Assembly: GCF_013373865.1 (NCBI RefSeq) | Contig: NC_050473.1 | Coordinates: 7,141,710 to 7,205,709, forward strand | Source: Monomorium pharaonis | Lineage: Eukaryota; Arthropoda; Insecta; Hymenoptera; Formicidae | Direction: 5' to 3' | DNA length: 64,000 bases | In this document: positions 57,758-64,000 of the stretch, in pieces | Layout of the letters: each line of letters opens with the position of its first letter | How positions within the stretch are numbered: the first letter of the stretch is position 1 | Program-made: the position numbers and the translations under genes | The notes under the pieces: model-generated | Told to the model about the DNA's origin: nothing | The model's database searches: none | What the model saw: the letters and a program-made list of their open reading frames with translations, nothing else

Positions 57758-60700
57758 AATATTATTTCTTATTGCGAATAGAATAATCATTTTATACTAT
57801 TCTTTTGATAAATACTGAAATCAATAGTAGGATTCAGTATCACAGAACTGGCAACAACTAAGTTTACTCGCCATTACTGTACTAGCTGTGCTGCAGTTAA
57901 AGCAACGACGGCAGTTTCGTTTACTCGCGCACGCTTTCGTTGCTTCCGCTTTGTCGGAAATGATACTTTTTACGTTTCGCTGCTTTCCCTCTTATTTTGC
58001 GACGATTTTATTAGACAACGTAAAGCAACTTGTCATTGCTTTCGATAGTTAACGAAACATGTGGGAACACGTACGTTGCATATGTATGTTTGCACGAATA
58101 GACATCCTTTGCTGGTGTTCTTATTTTTTTCTAATTCAATTTTATGTATATTATCATTTTTAAAACATACGTGTTAACTCTTTGAATAATTTAATAGCAT
58201 CTCTTATAAACATATGTCTTTCGTGTAAAAGTATTACTTAATTTTTGTTCTGTAAATGTAATTACATAATTTAAATGTAAATAAATTGTTATGCAAAAAA
58301 TGGGCGTCATAAAAATTTATAATATATATAATTTATAATATTATACAATATAAAAATATTATTTTATTTGGTTGGATTTTAATTCTAAAAAAACATCTAA
58401 TTAATTTATTTGTGATAAATTCACATTTAGGAGAATATTTGAATTTTAAATATAAAGTAATAATTTATATTATATTAACATTAATGTTTTTAAGCTCAAT
58501 TTGTGATATTAACCGTTTCGGTTAAAGATCTTGTGTTTCAAGATCAATAAATATGCAGCGCGCAATTTACGTGAGCTCTAGATTGTAAAAATTCACACAA
58601 AAATTATTAAATACCAGGATTCACTGTAAATCGATATTGGGCTTCTTATAGTAACAAAATTTTATCTTTACATTTTCGGTCTTACTCTTATTATTTCAAT
58701 TATTTTCATAAACTAGCGTACAGTATAAATACAGCTATTTATAATAAAAGATATTGAGTAAAATTGTGATTTGAAATAGAATGTCTGAATATGCTAGACT
58801 AGAAAAGTTAATTGTCCCAGATTTTAAATAATTCTACTATTTTTATGCTTCTTCGTTTTTTTTTACTTTGCGATATATTAAACTATTAAAGTATTTATAG
58901 GTACGTAACCTTTGTATTTTTCAAAGTTACTTTTAACGTTAACTGTGGAGAGTCAAAAAAGCTTTCAATTAAAATGATATAAATTATTCGAAAGTAATAT
59001 CTTCGTTAGATCTAATGCAGCGATTTTTATTCTAATATTAAAATAGAATAAATTATTTTGAGTCTATTTTCATCTGACATAAATATGCTTTGAATATTCT
59101 GGGCCTGTTCATATTGCATAAATTCTTTCTCTCTTCAAAACGTCAACGTTACAGATATAATATTTTATTCAGACAAACGTGAACTGTCAATAAATTTGAA
59201 ATAAATCCAAATTTAACATTTAACTATATTTTACAATTTTACGTTGGGATATCTATAATAGATAGAAATATTTCTCTTTTACAGGTTTTTTTTGCAGGAC
59301 ATTTATCAAGGAAATTTTTTCTTTCTGAAATTTTACAATGGAACTTTTGTTGAAAACACAAGTGAATGATGTAAGCGGTATATAGACGCTCAATTGGTAG
59401 CTAGTTAAGAAAATACGTATAATGTAACACTTGTAACACAGAATACCGCAAGATTCAGAAACGCAGTCGAGGGATATGACCTACTAAAGAATGGACGTTT
59501 CCCAGGGAATATCGTACACATGGGGCGTTACGATTTAGATGTCGACGTTTGAAATGAGGCGCACGCTGCTGCGCCGGAATTTTGCAGTTTCACATCGTTT
59601 CCGACCCCACGGACCGATCTCCCTTTACATTTGCGGATGCAATAAGTTGCCTTGGCTTTTCCTCCCGCTATCCGGTCGCACCATACCATCATGCATTATC
59701 CATGGTAAGAACCAGATCTGGCCGCATCCTACCGGTATCGTTTTGATACGCGCGAATTGAAGCCTCCCGTGTAGCATCAAGGATCGATTTGTCATGGACG
59801 TCCGATATTATAAAAGAACTTTTTCTCACGGAGCCGTTCTCAATGAAAAATGCGGAACGTTATCTTTATAGTGTTAAATGGCGTGTAATGCTCGAACTTA
59901 CAAAATAATTGAACATTACATGCAGAAATAATACTTTGACAGTTTTTTTATAGTTAAGCAACCTAATATTTTGGTTAATGTCACTTAAGTAAAAATTATC
60001 TTTGTGTAACTTAATAAACCTAATTGTAGTTTTTTACATTTACATAGGATTAATTGAAAAAAAATATATTCAAGAATTAAACGTTTTTTATATTATCAAA
60101 ACGATCATATTGTATGTGTTTAGGTGATCATTTGCAAGCCTGAAATTAAACGCATATTATTAAAATGCGTTTCATACGAGTCACTGATATTAGCATATTG
60201 CAATGATAATACACAGAATTCTACGAAAGCTTGTCGCGGCATTTAAATAAAACGTTCTGTTATCGTTGAAGACGTCTAGATAGTTGTATGACATTATATA
60301 TTTAGTACGTTATTTAAGTAGCGTCCTATCTCGTCGGACAAACAACCACGGTATGCCCCCAAGATTTGTATCTCCGTTTTATGCAAGCGCCAGGAGATCT
60401 TCGCACCTAAATTAACTACCAACGTCTTGCGGTTAAAAGCGTTTGTTTTCGTTGCGGTTTTCATACACGGTACATTCACGAAAATGTGCGCTAAGGCGCG
60501 CTAAAGTTTCGTTCTGAATTTGCGCGCGGCGATAAATCCATGTTAACGCTAAGCAAGACAGTATAATATAGCGTGCAAGTTGCGGCACGCTATTCGCTAT
60601 TTTCGCCAGTTTCGTTCGCGCTCGATGAACCGTAAGGTACATAAAGAATAATAAAATAAATGGAACTGACGTTTTCACGGTTTAACGCGTGTAATTCGAC

Positions 60701-62202
60701 TGGTCGTATTCGCGAAACTTTTGCTTTATGGTCCGTCGCATTTGAGCACCAGGAAATAATGCAAAAATTCACAATGTTTCAATAAGAACACAATTTCAGC
60801 CAGATTTATAATATTCTAACATCTAGGTTAAAGTGTTCCTATCTGTAATATTAAGCATGTGATCGAATTGTATAAAATACATATACATAATTTTTTATTT
60901 CTCTCTTATCATTTGTATTGTATTTTTTTTTATAAAGAAAGAAATATTATATATGCTTCCAAATTTTTATACTTGATGTTTTTTTTATTGAATCCACTAA
61001 TTAGAAAATTTTACATTAAATTAGTCAATTAGCAACGTTTGTAATATCGGGCGTTGTTCAATTAATATCGCAAAATTAATGAAACGGAGCAGAGAGAATT
61101 TAAAGTTTAAAAATTGCAACAATAAGTTCTGTACAAATATTCACGTATATTTATTGCGCTATTGATTGACGAAGATATGTCTGTATCTGTGTCTCTTTTC
61201 TCATTAACCCGCGTTATCAGAAATAAGTTTACGGTATATCAATTTATATGCTTTTGAGTACTGATAAAGTGAAACATGATATGGCTGTCGATATTTTTAG
61301 TTTTCCCGTTTTGCCGTTTATCTTCTTTCTCTTTTCCTTCTATTTGCTTCTTGTTCTAGCTATTAACCGTTATTGAGATGATTCTTATCACATGAAGAGG
61401 AAACTCGTTAGCGCACGAAGACCATAAATCGCGGATGGGAAACAACGGAGTTCCGTTTGGCTTCCACGAATACGAGAGCGGTTGCCTAAATCCCCTATCG
61501 GAAGCATCTCGATAGTTATCAAAGATCATTCACATTCTCCATTAATACTCTCAGCGATGTTACATACGTAAGTAGTAATATAACTTGTCCGTGTAAATAG
61601 AAAGATTATTAAGATCTAAAGATTATGCTTGAACTATTAATGAGCACTAAACTATATGTTTATTCTTATAACTATTATAATAATTATATAATATTATATA
61701 ATTATGTATCTCAAAAATAGAAATATATAATATCGCAAGGAGTTTGCTATAATTATGTAAATTAATTAAAATAATTACTATTGATAAGTTTATCATTTTC
61801 GAAAGGTTTCATCGTAATTGAGAAATTGTGTAATTTTGGAACATATTGTAAAAAAAAGTATTTTGCACGTATTCACGAGTTTTAAAGCGTTCATAATACT
61901 TGTCGATCCGTGTCTTATTTTATTGGTTCGAGTAACGCGAGCGAGGATGATCGTTAATCATGGTAATTTGTTTAACATGTCAATTGATTATCGACTCAAG
62001 TCGACCAAGCGCGGAATTTTCCAAGGGGGTTCCTGAAAGCGAGGGATTCAAGTTGCACGACGCGCCCGAGTTTTTTTTTTCTTCGCGATGCCGTTGCATT
62101 TTTCCGACGGGTGAACGTTGAAGAGAAGCATCGCTTACCGATCGGCTGTATCAGGTAGCGCAGCGACGCCAGCAATGGCAGGATCAATAGAAACGGGGCC
62201 AT
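6741..62202 (-). CDS. dpr: dpr-family two-Ig-domain cell-surface protein, 5 coding exons, 282 aa
   Basis: The coding sequence is complement(join(6741..6889, 8072..8405, 9878..10033, 45879..46024, 62139..62202)), 849 nt or 282 residues plus TGA. Residues 1-21 form a hydrophobic signal peptide. Residues 45-125 form Ig1, with Cys62, Trp73 (VTWIRRKD), the DAGLYEC motif and Cys121. Residues 128-233 form Ig2, with Cys162, Trp176, and NYTC with Cys217. The family-typical EKPAAM follows at 236-241, then a hydrophobic run at 257-268 and a short tail. N-glycosylation sequons lie at Asn136 and Asn214. In Drosophila, Dpr proteins are neuronal surface or GPI-anchored proteins whose first Ig domain binds DIP partners during synaptic partner choice. 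That role is inferred here from family membership. The Ig2 wording (ATESPVFVFWY, MINYD) recalls dpr19 from memory, but I cannot assign the paralog. The large introns are usual for this family. All splice phases agree (1,0,0,1), which strongly supports the model. Confidence 0.93.
6890..8071 (-). other. dpr intron 4 (Ig2 exon to terminal exon)
   Basis: A 1,182 bp intron with GTGAGC donor and CGCAG acceptor. It carries an inverted pair of a dispersed repeat motif at about 7045-7205. The rest, including a GC-richer patch at 7270-7690, has no recognised feature. Confidence 0.8.
7045..7205. repeat. Inverted pair of a dispersed repeat motif
   Basis: CAGATCTGAAAATAATTTT at about 7056 is answered by AAATTATTTTTAGATCTGTA near 7166, in opposite orientation. 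The same motif recurs at about 22.9-23.2, 28.78 and 31.47 kb, so it is a dispersed family and not a local hairpin. Confidence 0.5.
8072..8405 (-). CDS. dpr: dpr coding exon 4: complete Ig2 domain
   Basis: This exon encodes residues 123-233 plus one base. It opens IQTEPVQQRFVQLNITEAY, where I-x-TEP directly after ECQ is the usual Dpr Ig1-Ig2 junction. It continues with the GGPDLHVKQGSSLRLEC strand (Cys162), FWYRE with Trp176, and GNYTCSPSNARPA with Cys217, and ends IHVIE. Two sequons, NIT and NYT, are present. The acceptor chosen is AATAG (AG at 8407-8406). A second AG six bases further in (8401-8400) would also keep the frame and drop Ile-Gln. The donor is G|GTGAGC (GT at 8071-8070), phase 1. 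Reading through this donor would add 11 residues and then stop at 8037. Confidence 0.95.
8743..8945. mobile_element. MITE-like near-palindromic foldback element, ~203 bp
   Basis: The termini are CACAGAAAAAAAAGTAATAT on the left and, reverse complemented, CACTGAAAAAAAAACTAATAT on the right. Inside, GCTGCCAACTACA and ACTCAATACAATAATAT (8788-8824) reappear inverted at about 8863-8902. The single strand would fold into a long hairpin with a loop of about 37 bases. There is no open frame. It lies entirely inside intron 3. Confidence 0.7.
8957..9024. repeat. AT minisatellite, ATTTATAT-like units
   Basis: Tandem units of about 8 bases (ATTTATAT) run imperfectly for about 68 bp, with one internal variant block (AGTGATATAAATATAGAAT). 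Confidence 0.7.
9878..10033 (-). CDS. dpr: dpr coding exon 3: second half of Ig1
   Basis: This exon is exactly 52 codons, phase 0 at both ends, residues 71-122. It starts VTWIRRKDRQLLTVGRSTHS, continues through DTRFVVES and LLIKNVKHED, and ends AGLYECQ. The Trp73, the RRKD..LLTVG strand, the RF..E strand and the DAGLYEC motif with Cys121 are the hallmark of Dpr Ig1, the domain that contacts DIP proteins in Drosophila. The acceptor is ACATTTCAG (AG at 10035-10034) and the donor is CAG|GTAATA (GT at 9877-9876). Intron 3 to the next exon is 1,472 bp. Confidence 0.95.
13855..14185. mobile_element. Foldback (MITE-like) element, ~330 bp
   Basis: The inner arms match well in inverted orientation: TTACACGCAAAAAAAAAGAG to CTCCATTAAC (13937-13995) against 14045-14106. 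Similarity continues outward (GCAGATT, CTTTTTATTGCAG and a TTTTTTAAA block) to about 13895 and 14150. The far left begins CAGGGTGTCTGA and the far right, reverse complemented, has GTTTCGTCTGAAAA, so the true ends may be near 13851 and 14190. No coding capacity. Confidence 0.6.
14577..14598. repeat. Perfect 22-bp palindrome
   Basis: The arms are CGATGAGAGTG and CACTCTCATCG with no spacer. The palindrome lies at the border of a GC-rich island (14.57-14.96 kb), which makes a chance origin less likely than in AT repeats. It could be a dimeric transcription-factor site. No known site is recognised. Confidence 0.8.
14793..14812. repeat. (GC)n tract
   Basis: An uninterrupted run of alternating G and C inside a CpG-rich island, flanked by GTGCG and GTACG. 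Such runs can adopt Z-DNA. No gene is associated. Confidence 0.6.
16885..16910. repeat. (AT)n microsatellite
   Basis: Alternating TA units preceded by AT-rich tracts (TATATTTTAATATA repeats at 16.84-16.88 kb). Confidence 0.7.
18482..19055. repeat. Three-copy tandem repeat, unit ~180-199 bp
   Basis: Three consecutive diverged units begin near 18482, 18681 and 18861. Each has a GAGATTAAAGTTTATCA-like start and a CTTACTTTATTAAAATTTC-like block. Each then has a TTTTGTAATATAATTAATAT block, a TCAATAAAGTT-like block, CCTCAATTATTCTAT with AAAGTACAAG, and a closing AAAATGTAATTA. Copies 2 and 3 are closest to each other. There is no coding frame across units. The layout resembles a short satellite block or an old local triplication in the intron. 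Confidence 0.8.
20397..20413. repeat. (GT)n microsatellite
   Basis: A short GT run, followed directly by GAGAGAG. Confidence 0.7.
22930..23210. repeat. Copies of the dispersed AAATTATTTTCAGATCTGTA-type repeat
   Basis: A minus-orientation copy (TTAGCCTATTAAAATAATTA, about 22940), a plus copy (AAAATTATTTTTCAGGTCTG, about 23019) and another minus copy (GAAAATAATTTTGCTGGGCT, about 23163) lie close together. This is the same family as at 7.05-7.2, 28.78 and 31.47 kb. Confidence 0.5.
24128..24173. repeat. Imperfect (GT)n tract
   Basis: Alternating purine-pyrimidine DNA (TGTATATGTGCACGTGTGTT, then GTGTGTGTTTGTGTGTG) embedded in a GC-rich island. Confidence 0.6.
26808..26834. repeat. (GA)n microsatellite
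   Basis: An uninterrupted GA run of about 27 bp inside a CpG-rich island. In insects GAGAG runs can bind GAGA-type factors. That function is an inference only. Confidence 0.85.
27184..27405. repeat. 10-bp minisatellite (CTGTCTCTCC)n grading into (TC)n
   Basis: About 18 units of exactly 10 bp keep strict register from 27181 to 27370. Variant units are CGGTCTCTCC, CTGCCTCTTT and CTGTCTTTCC, with CTGCCTCTTT recurring 60 bp apart. The array then passes into a pure TC run ending at 27405. Because the unit length is not a multiple of three, all three plus frames stay open and give Ser/Leu/Pro-rich pseudo-proteins. These are not genes. Confidence 0.92.
27898..27919. repeat. (CT)n microsatellite
   Basis: About 22 bp of CT units. 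It is the third pyrimidine/purine tract within 1.1 kb, after 26808-26834 and 27184-27405. Confidence 0.85.
28006..28050. repeat. (AT)n tracts
   Basis: Two short TA runs separated by ACACATGGTTTA. AT-rich simple sequence next to the CT cluster. Confidence 0.75.
28700..32950. repeat. Cluster of diverged, partly tandem repeat units (~4.2 kb)
   Basis: Two module types recur in the same orientation. Module A occurs at about 28740-29460 and 31440-32600. Both copies share AGATATTTTGGATAACTGG-like and ACATTTTTACGATGGT stretches, a CTAACGTTCGT stretch and GTGAAAAATAAAAA. Module B occurs at about 30190-30600, 30850-31230 and 32690-32900. Its copies share TTTTTAAATTAATACGGTTA-like, CATTTCATTGTATAAAACG-like and TTTCGCAATATCTAAAT-like stretches. 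The order A-B, B, A-B suggests an old ~2 kb unit duplicated and partly lost. A foldback element interrupts the second A copy. No coding frame is conserved between copies. Confidence 0.65.
31732..32207. mobile_element. Foldback MITE with ~105 bp arms, inserted in repeat module A
   Basis: The left arm (31732-31840) and the reverse complement of the right arm (32095-32207) are highly similar. They share GAAGTATTGAGAACCAAATA, TTTTCTTCGATATTTGTTAT-like DNA and AAATTTATTTGTGAAAA. The ends are TACATTGAGAGAAAA and TACACTGAGGGAAAA. TA at both borders fits Tc1/mariner-type target choice. Comparison with the uninterrupted A copy (about 29060) shows the flanking sequence resuming after the element, so this is a genuine insertion. 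The centre has no transposase. Confidence 0.8.
35500..35740. mobile_element. MITE family copy, GCTGAAAAAAGTCTGGTAAT termini
   Basis: The left end GCGCTGAAAAAGTCTGGTAA is answered by the reverse-complemented right end TACACTGAAAAAAGTCTAGT. The interior (AATAATAATCAAGCCTA and GTTGAAATAATTTCAAA) matches the start of the element at 55564, so the two belong to one family. AT-rich, non-coding. Confidence 0.7.
37776..37796. repeat. (AT)n microsatellite
   Basis: A short run of alternating TA units. Confidence 0.7.
41171..41260. repeat. Short hairpin-forming inverted repeat
   Basis: The arms CTTAAAATTTTTTTCATTTT-GTTACATATAGTAGGATAC and, inverted, CTTTTAAAGTTTTTGTTACA-CATAATAGGATAC flank a loop of about 18 bases. 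It may be a very short MITE remnant. The flanking context shows no gene. Confidence 0.6.
43884..43902. repeat. Short inverted repeat ACGTGCAT/ATGCACGT
   Basis: Two perfect 8-bp arms around a three-base TTA spacer, in AT-rich surroundings. No function is recognised. Confidence 0.6.
44844..45042. mobile_element. Near-palindromic MITE, TACACAG termini, 199 bp
   Basis: It begins TACACAGAAAGAAAGATTTC and its reverse-complemented right end is TACACAGAGAAAAAGATTTC. Further matching blocks are TTTAATAAA, GTTTTGTT and CAAAGCATATATTTCTTTA, so each arm is about 75 bp. TA lies at both ends. No coding capacity. The termini resemble those of the element at 1771-2230. Confidence 0.8.
45110..45240. repeat. 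Probable truncated copy of the 35500/55564 MITE family
   Basis: The stretch with TTTAGTTGG, GATTATATTAATCGAATATTTG and ATTATTTCACCAAA resembles the interior and right part of the element at 55564-55866. Clear terminal repeats are missing. Confidence 0.4.
45390..45644. mobile_element. MITE, TATACTGAAA termini, 255 bp, next to dpr exon 2
   Basis: The left end is TATACTGAAAAAAAAAAAAG and the reverse-complemented right end is TATACTGAAAGTTTGATAAT. The interior has repeated ACTAAATATTTAGTAA and ATTAATTAAATATTTAAT blocks like the 55564 element. It ends 234 bp from the exon 2 donor, inside intron 2. Confidence 0.65.
45879..46024 (-). CDS. dpr: dpr coding exon 2: linker and first half of Ig1
   Basis: This exon encodes residues 22-70. 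The first part is a polar, unstructured linker (GAMTERGKSTAKGDLVDPSA). Ig1 then begins with KPKFIKDVFAQTGTNALLPC and PYFNSPGI. The pattern of an N-terminal strand, TGTNALLPC and the first Ig cysteine (Cys62) matches the dpr first domain. The acceptor is a T-rich tract ending TTTTTGTAG (AG at 46026-46025), with two leading bases that fit the phase-1 donor of exon 1. The donor is ATA|GTAAGT (GT at 45878-45877), phase 0. The exon is short and isolated, with 16 kb and 36 kb introns on either side. An internal ATG at 46016 is Met25 and is not taken as the start, because the signal peptide lies upstream. Confidence 0.92.
46584..46602. repeat. (GT)n microsatellite
   Basis: A short TG run followed by TATATG. 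Confidence 0.75.
47222..47297. repeat. 28-base poly(A) run between short direct repeats
   Basis: AAAGGATTTTAGCGAA (47222) is followed by 28 A residues (47236-47263) and a short unique piece, and then AAAGGATTTTAATGAA (47283). This looks like the tail of a tiny retroposed insert or a slippage product. No SINE body or gene is recognised. Confidence 0.6.
50000..50059. repeat. (AAGG)n tetranucleotide microsatellite
   Basis: About 15 perfect AAGG units, preceded by the related GATGGAAG. The minus-strand frame through it reads as repeated Phe-Leu-Pro-Ser and is not a gene. Confidence 0.92.
52986..53060. repeat. TTGCA-rich stretch, possible dispersed insect repeat
   Basis: CCCAGATAGCACG is followed by GCAATATTGCAGCAACGTTG and CAACATTTGCAG, a self-similar run with several TTGCA/TGCAA words in both orientations. 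I have an uncertain memory of similar runs being repeated in ant genomes. Only the local pattern is shown by this window. Confidence 0.3.
55564..55866. mobile_element. MITE family copy (same family as 35500-35740)
   Basis: The left end GCTGAAAAAAGTTTGGTAAT and the AATTAAGCCTAGATGAT interior align with the element at 35500. The reverse-complemented right end is TCCGAAAAAAGAATTTAATA. The interior holds several ACTAAATATTTAGT palindromes and ATTAAACATTTAAT-type words. AT-rich and non-coding. Confidence 0.7.
56867..56913. repeat. (TG)n microsatellite
   Basis: About 23 TG units, preceded by TGTGTAC. Confidence 0.92.
57722..57755. repeat. (CT)n microsatellite
   Basis: About 17 CT units ending in TTTC. 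Confidence 0.92.
62139..62202 (-). CDS. dpr: dpr coding exon 1: start codon and signal peptide
   Basis: This exon encodes MAPFLLILPLLASLRYLIQPI plus the first base of the next codon. The core FLLILPLLASL is a classic signal-peptide hydrophobic stretch, so the protein should enter the secretory pathway. The ATG at 62202 sits in a fair context (G at +4). In-frame TGA and TAG codons lie just upstream in the same exon, so this is the first usable in-frame start apart from a tiny upstream frame. The donor is G|GTAAGC, with GT at 62138-62137 (phase 1). It joins exon 2, which carries two leading bases, to make an Asp codon at residue 22. The exon is separated from exon 2 by 16,114 bp. Confidence 0.88.
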
Positions 62203-62254
62203 GACGGCCAGCTTCGATTCAGACGTCTATCTCGCGTTCATTCACGAGGCCGGT
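62203..62254 (-). other. dpr: 5'UTR part of exon 1, with upstream splice acceptor
   Basis: On the minus strand a strong 3' splice site (a run of T, then CTGTTACAG) ends at 62255, so the exon starts at 62254 and carries 52 nt of leader before the ATG. The transcript must therefore begin in at least one non-coding exon beyond the right edge, or in the unresolved 62255-64000 stretch. The leader contains an upstream ATG (see the separate entry). Confidence 0.75.
62227..62241 (-). promoter_or_regulatory. Tiny upstream reading frame in the 5'UTR
   Basis: Within the leader, ATG AAC GCG AGA TAG forms a five-codon frame (Met-Asn-Ala-Arg-stop). It is in the same frame as the main start and ends 24 nt before it. 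Such minimal upstream frames can lower translation of the main frame. Whether ribosomes use this one is unknown. Confidence 0.45.
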
Positions 62255-64000
62255 CTGTAACAGAAAAAAAAAGCGCACGCAACCGCATTAATAGCCGCAG
62301 TCTCCCCAGTGCTGCAATGCACCGCAATGGGCTCTTCATGTCGCGGAAACTGGCGTTCATTATTTCGATAATCGATCAAGTATCATCCCGGACGAATTAA
62401 TTCATCCGCTCTCATTTCGCGCCAATGGTAAGCATCTGCCTTTCATCCGTTATCCTCTTCCTCGTCAGTAATTTAATGCATTTTTGTTGTGCCATTTTGC
62501 GGACACAAAGAGCTCCTTGCCATTAAAGATGAACTATCTTTCATTTATGACAAAATTCAAACGTTGATGCGAAATGTGCGTTAGTTTCAGGTTTCCTTGT
62601 TATCCAAATTTGTATGGATTTATTTTTTAAATAACAAATTTACGATACGCCTAACCCTTTATACCCTAATTGGGTATAAAAAAGCACAAAAAGTGCAAAA
62701 TCCATTATTTATTTACATTACTTCATTTATTTATATCATATTACTTCTTTCCCTTTATAATTTCTCTTTAAATATAATTTGAATATAATTTTGTAACTCT
62801 AATTCTCTAATACGTACTGACACATAAAAAATTATTTAATATTTCTTGATACAATGACAACTTTGACATTATTGAAAAACTTTTGTAATCGATTCACATT
62901 TAGAGTTATTACTCACTTTGAGAAACCTTGTATTACATTTTATTTATAAATCCATATCTTTTAATATATTAACGTACTTTTTCAAGAACTTTATATTTTA
63001 TAATGTCATTATAGACACCAGTAATTAATTCTACTAAAAATTCGAGTTCAGTTTCATATCAAATGTTTACATTAAACAATTCTACATTTTCGAAAGTTTT
63101 ATGCACTATGTTAATGCTTTTGATATCCATTAAACTTTTGCAATTTACAATTAATTTTACAGTTCATAACTTATTCGTGGGTAACATTATATAAACACTA
63201 ATATTATCTGTTTTTCTCGTGACAGTGTTTGTTGCTTCTGACCTATTGCGTTTTATTCCGGTAGCAATATTTGCCGAGAAGGCATTTGCGCACGGTGAAC
63301 TTTTCCAACTATGCAAACTCTCGTAAAACTGGTGATTTTTAATGGTATCTCATTGGTAATAGTGAACAACGAGATGGAAGCTTACCCGCAATGCTTATTC
63401 GACTGCGTTACACTCGAAGCGATGGCGAAGGCTTTCTAATGTGGATCATGTTCATTATTAGCTCAAAGGAGGAGAGGGCCATGGAAGAGAGAAGAACAAA
63501 AGGTGAATGAGGATGATGATGGAGGTAAAGAGCTTTCTAACGAGCCACGTCATTCCCGTGGACGAATGCCGGAATTATGGTTGATACTCATCACTGTGCG
63601 GTATCGATTGCAGTTACAGCGAGCGATGGAATCGAGTCGAGCTGCCGACGATTTTGATTAAATTCACTCGCGGTCACGTTTATACGGGCGAGTCGCGTTG
63701 ATATCCAAATAGAAGCATTTCGTTTCGAAATTTCACATCGATATTTTAGAGCGATAGGTAACGTGTAATTCAATACGTATCGATAGCATCAATGACAAGC
63801 TATCAAATGAATCAAAGTAATAAAGTAATAAATAAAAAGCCACGCACAAGTCAACATTAGTGATATACATCGATTTACACAGTGACCAATTAAATGTACA
63901 AAATCATTGACATTGACAAATAAAACATCTAAGACAACTCTCTTTCTCGATTTATTATTATACATACGAAAAATTAGCTATCTCTCTAATAAATATTTTA
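62255..64000 (-). other. Intron upstream of the signal-peptide exon (5'UTR intron), partial
   Basis: It starts (in gene direction, ends) at the strong CTGTTACAG acceptor. No first exon or promoter could be identified before the right edge. A GC-richer patch at 63380-63680 contains a purine-rich run (GGAGGAGAGGGCCATGGAAG) but no recognised element. Confidence 0.6.

Larger units (their letters stand above)
46025..62138 (-). other. dpr intron 1, 16.1 kb
   Basis: It runs between the signal-peptide exon and the linker exon (GTAAGC donor, TTTGTAG acceptor). AT-rich DNA is broken by GC-rich islands at about 47.34-48.05, 48.46-48.85, 49.47-49.99, 50.1-50.6, 52.2-52.93, 53.04-53.46, 59.44-59.77 and 60.33-60.74 kb. 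The longest open frame (52277-52816, plus) has no recognisable domain. The stretches 53.5-55.5, 55.9-56.8, 57.0-57.7 and 57.8-59.4 kb show nothing beyond AT-rich sequence. Repeats are listed separately. Confidence 0.85.

Noticed and set aside
1..64000. CRISPR array, phage or bacterial system
   Set aside because: The spliced Ig-domain gene, AT-rich introns and microsatellites are those of an animal genome. No array of equal repeats with unique spacers was seen.

Overview
The window is a piece of an animal genome, most likely an insect and probably a hymenopteran such as an ant. The organism is inferred, not proved. The DNA is AT-rich, with GC-rich, CpG-rich islands scattered through it, simple repeats and small foldback elements. 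There are no operons, and the only convincing coding sequence is split by long introns. Almost all other open frames are short chance frames inside introns.

The window is dominated by one gene on the minus strand: a defective proboscis extension response (dpr) family cell-surface protein with two immunoglobulin domains. Its vertebrate-free relatives are often annotated in insects as 'zwei Ig domain protein zig-8-like'. I rebuilt five coding exons from splice signals, reading phase and protein content: 62202-62139 (start and signal peptide), 46024-45879 (linker and first half of Ig1), 10033-9878 (second half of Ig1), 8405-8072 (Ig2) and 6889-6741 (C-terminal stalk, hydrophobic anchor and stop). 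The exon phases all agree, and the exons sum to 849 nt, giving 282 residues plus a stop. A strong splice acceptor 52 nt upstream of the start codon shows that the 5'UTR continues in an exon beyond the right edge.

Layout from left to right: 1-6465 is the flank downstream of the gene, with one foldback element. 6466-10033 holds the 3'UTR and the last three exons with two short introns. 10034-45878 is a 35.8 kb intron holding most of the repeats: a three-copy ~190 bp tandem array, a CT minisatellite cluster, a diverged multi-copy repeat cluster at 28.7-32.9 kb, and several foldback (MITE-like) elements. 45879-46024 is exon 2. 46025-62138 is a 16.1 kb intron. 62139-62254 is the signal-peptide exon. 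62255-64000 is the start of a 5'UTR intron. I recognised no tRNA, rRNA, CRISPR array, intact transposase or second protein-coding gene.
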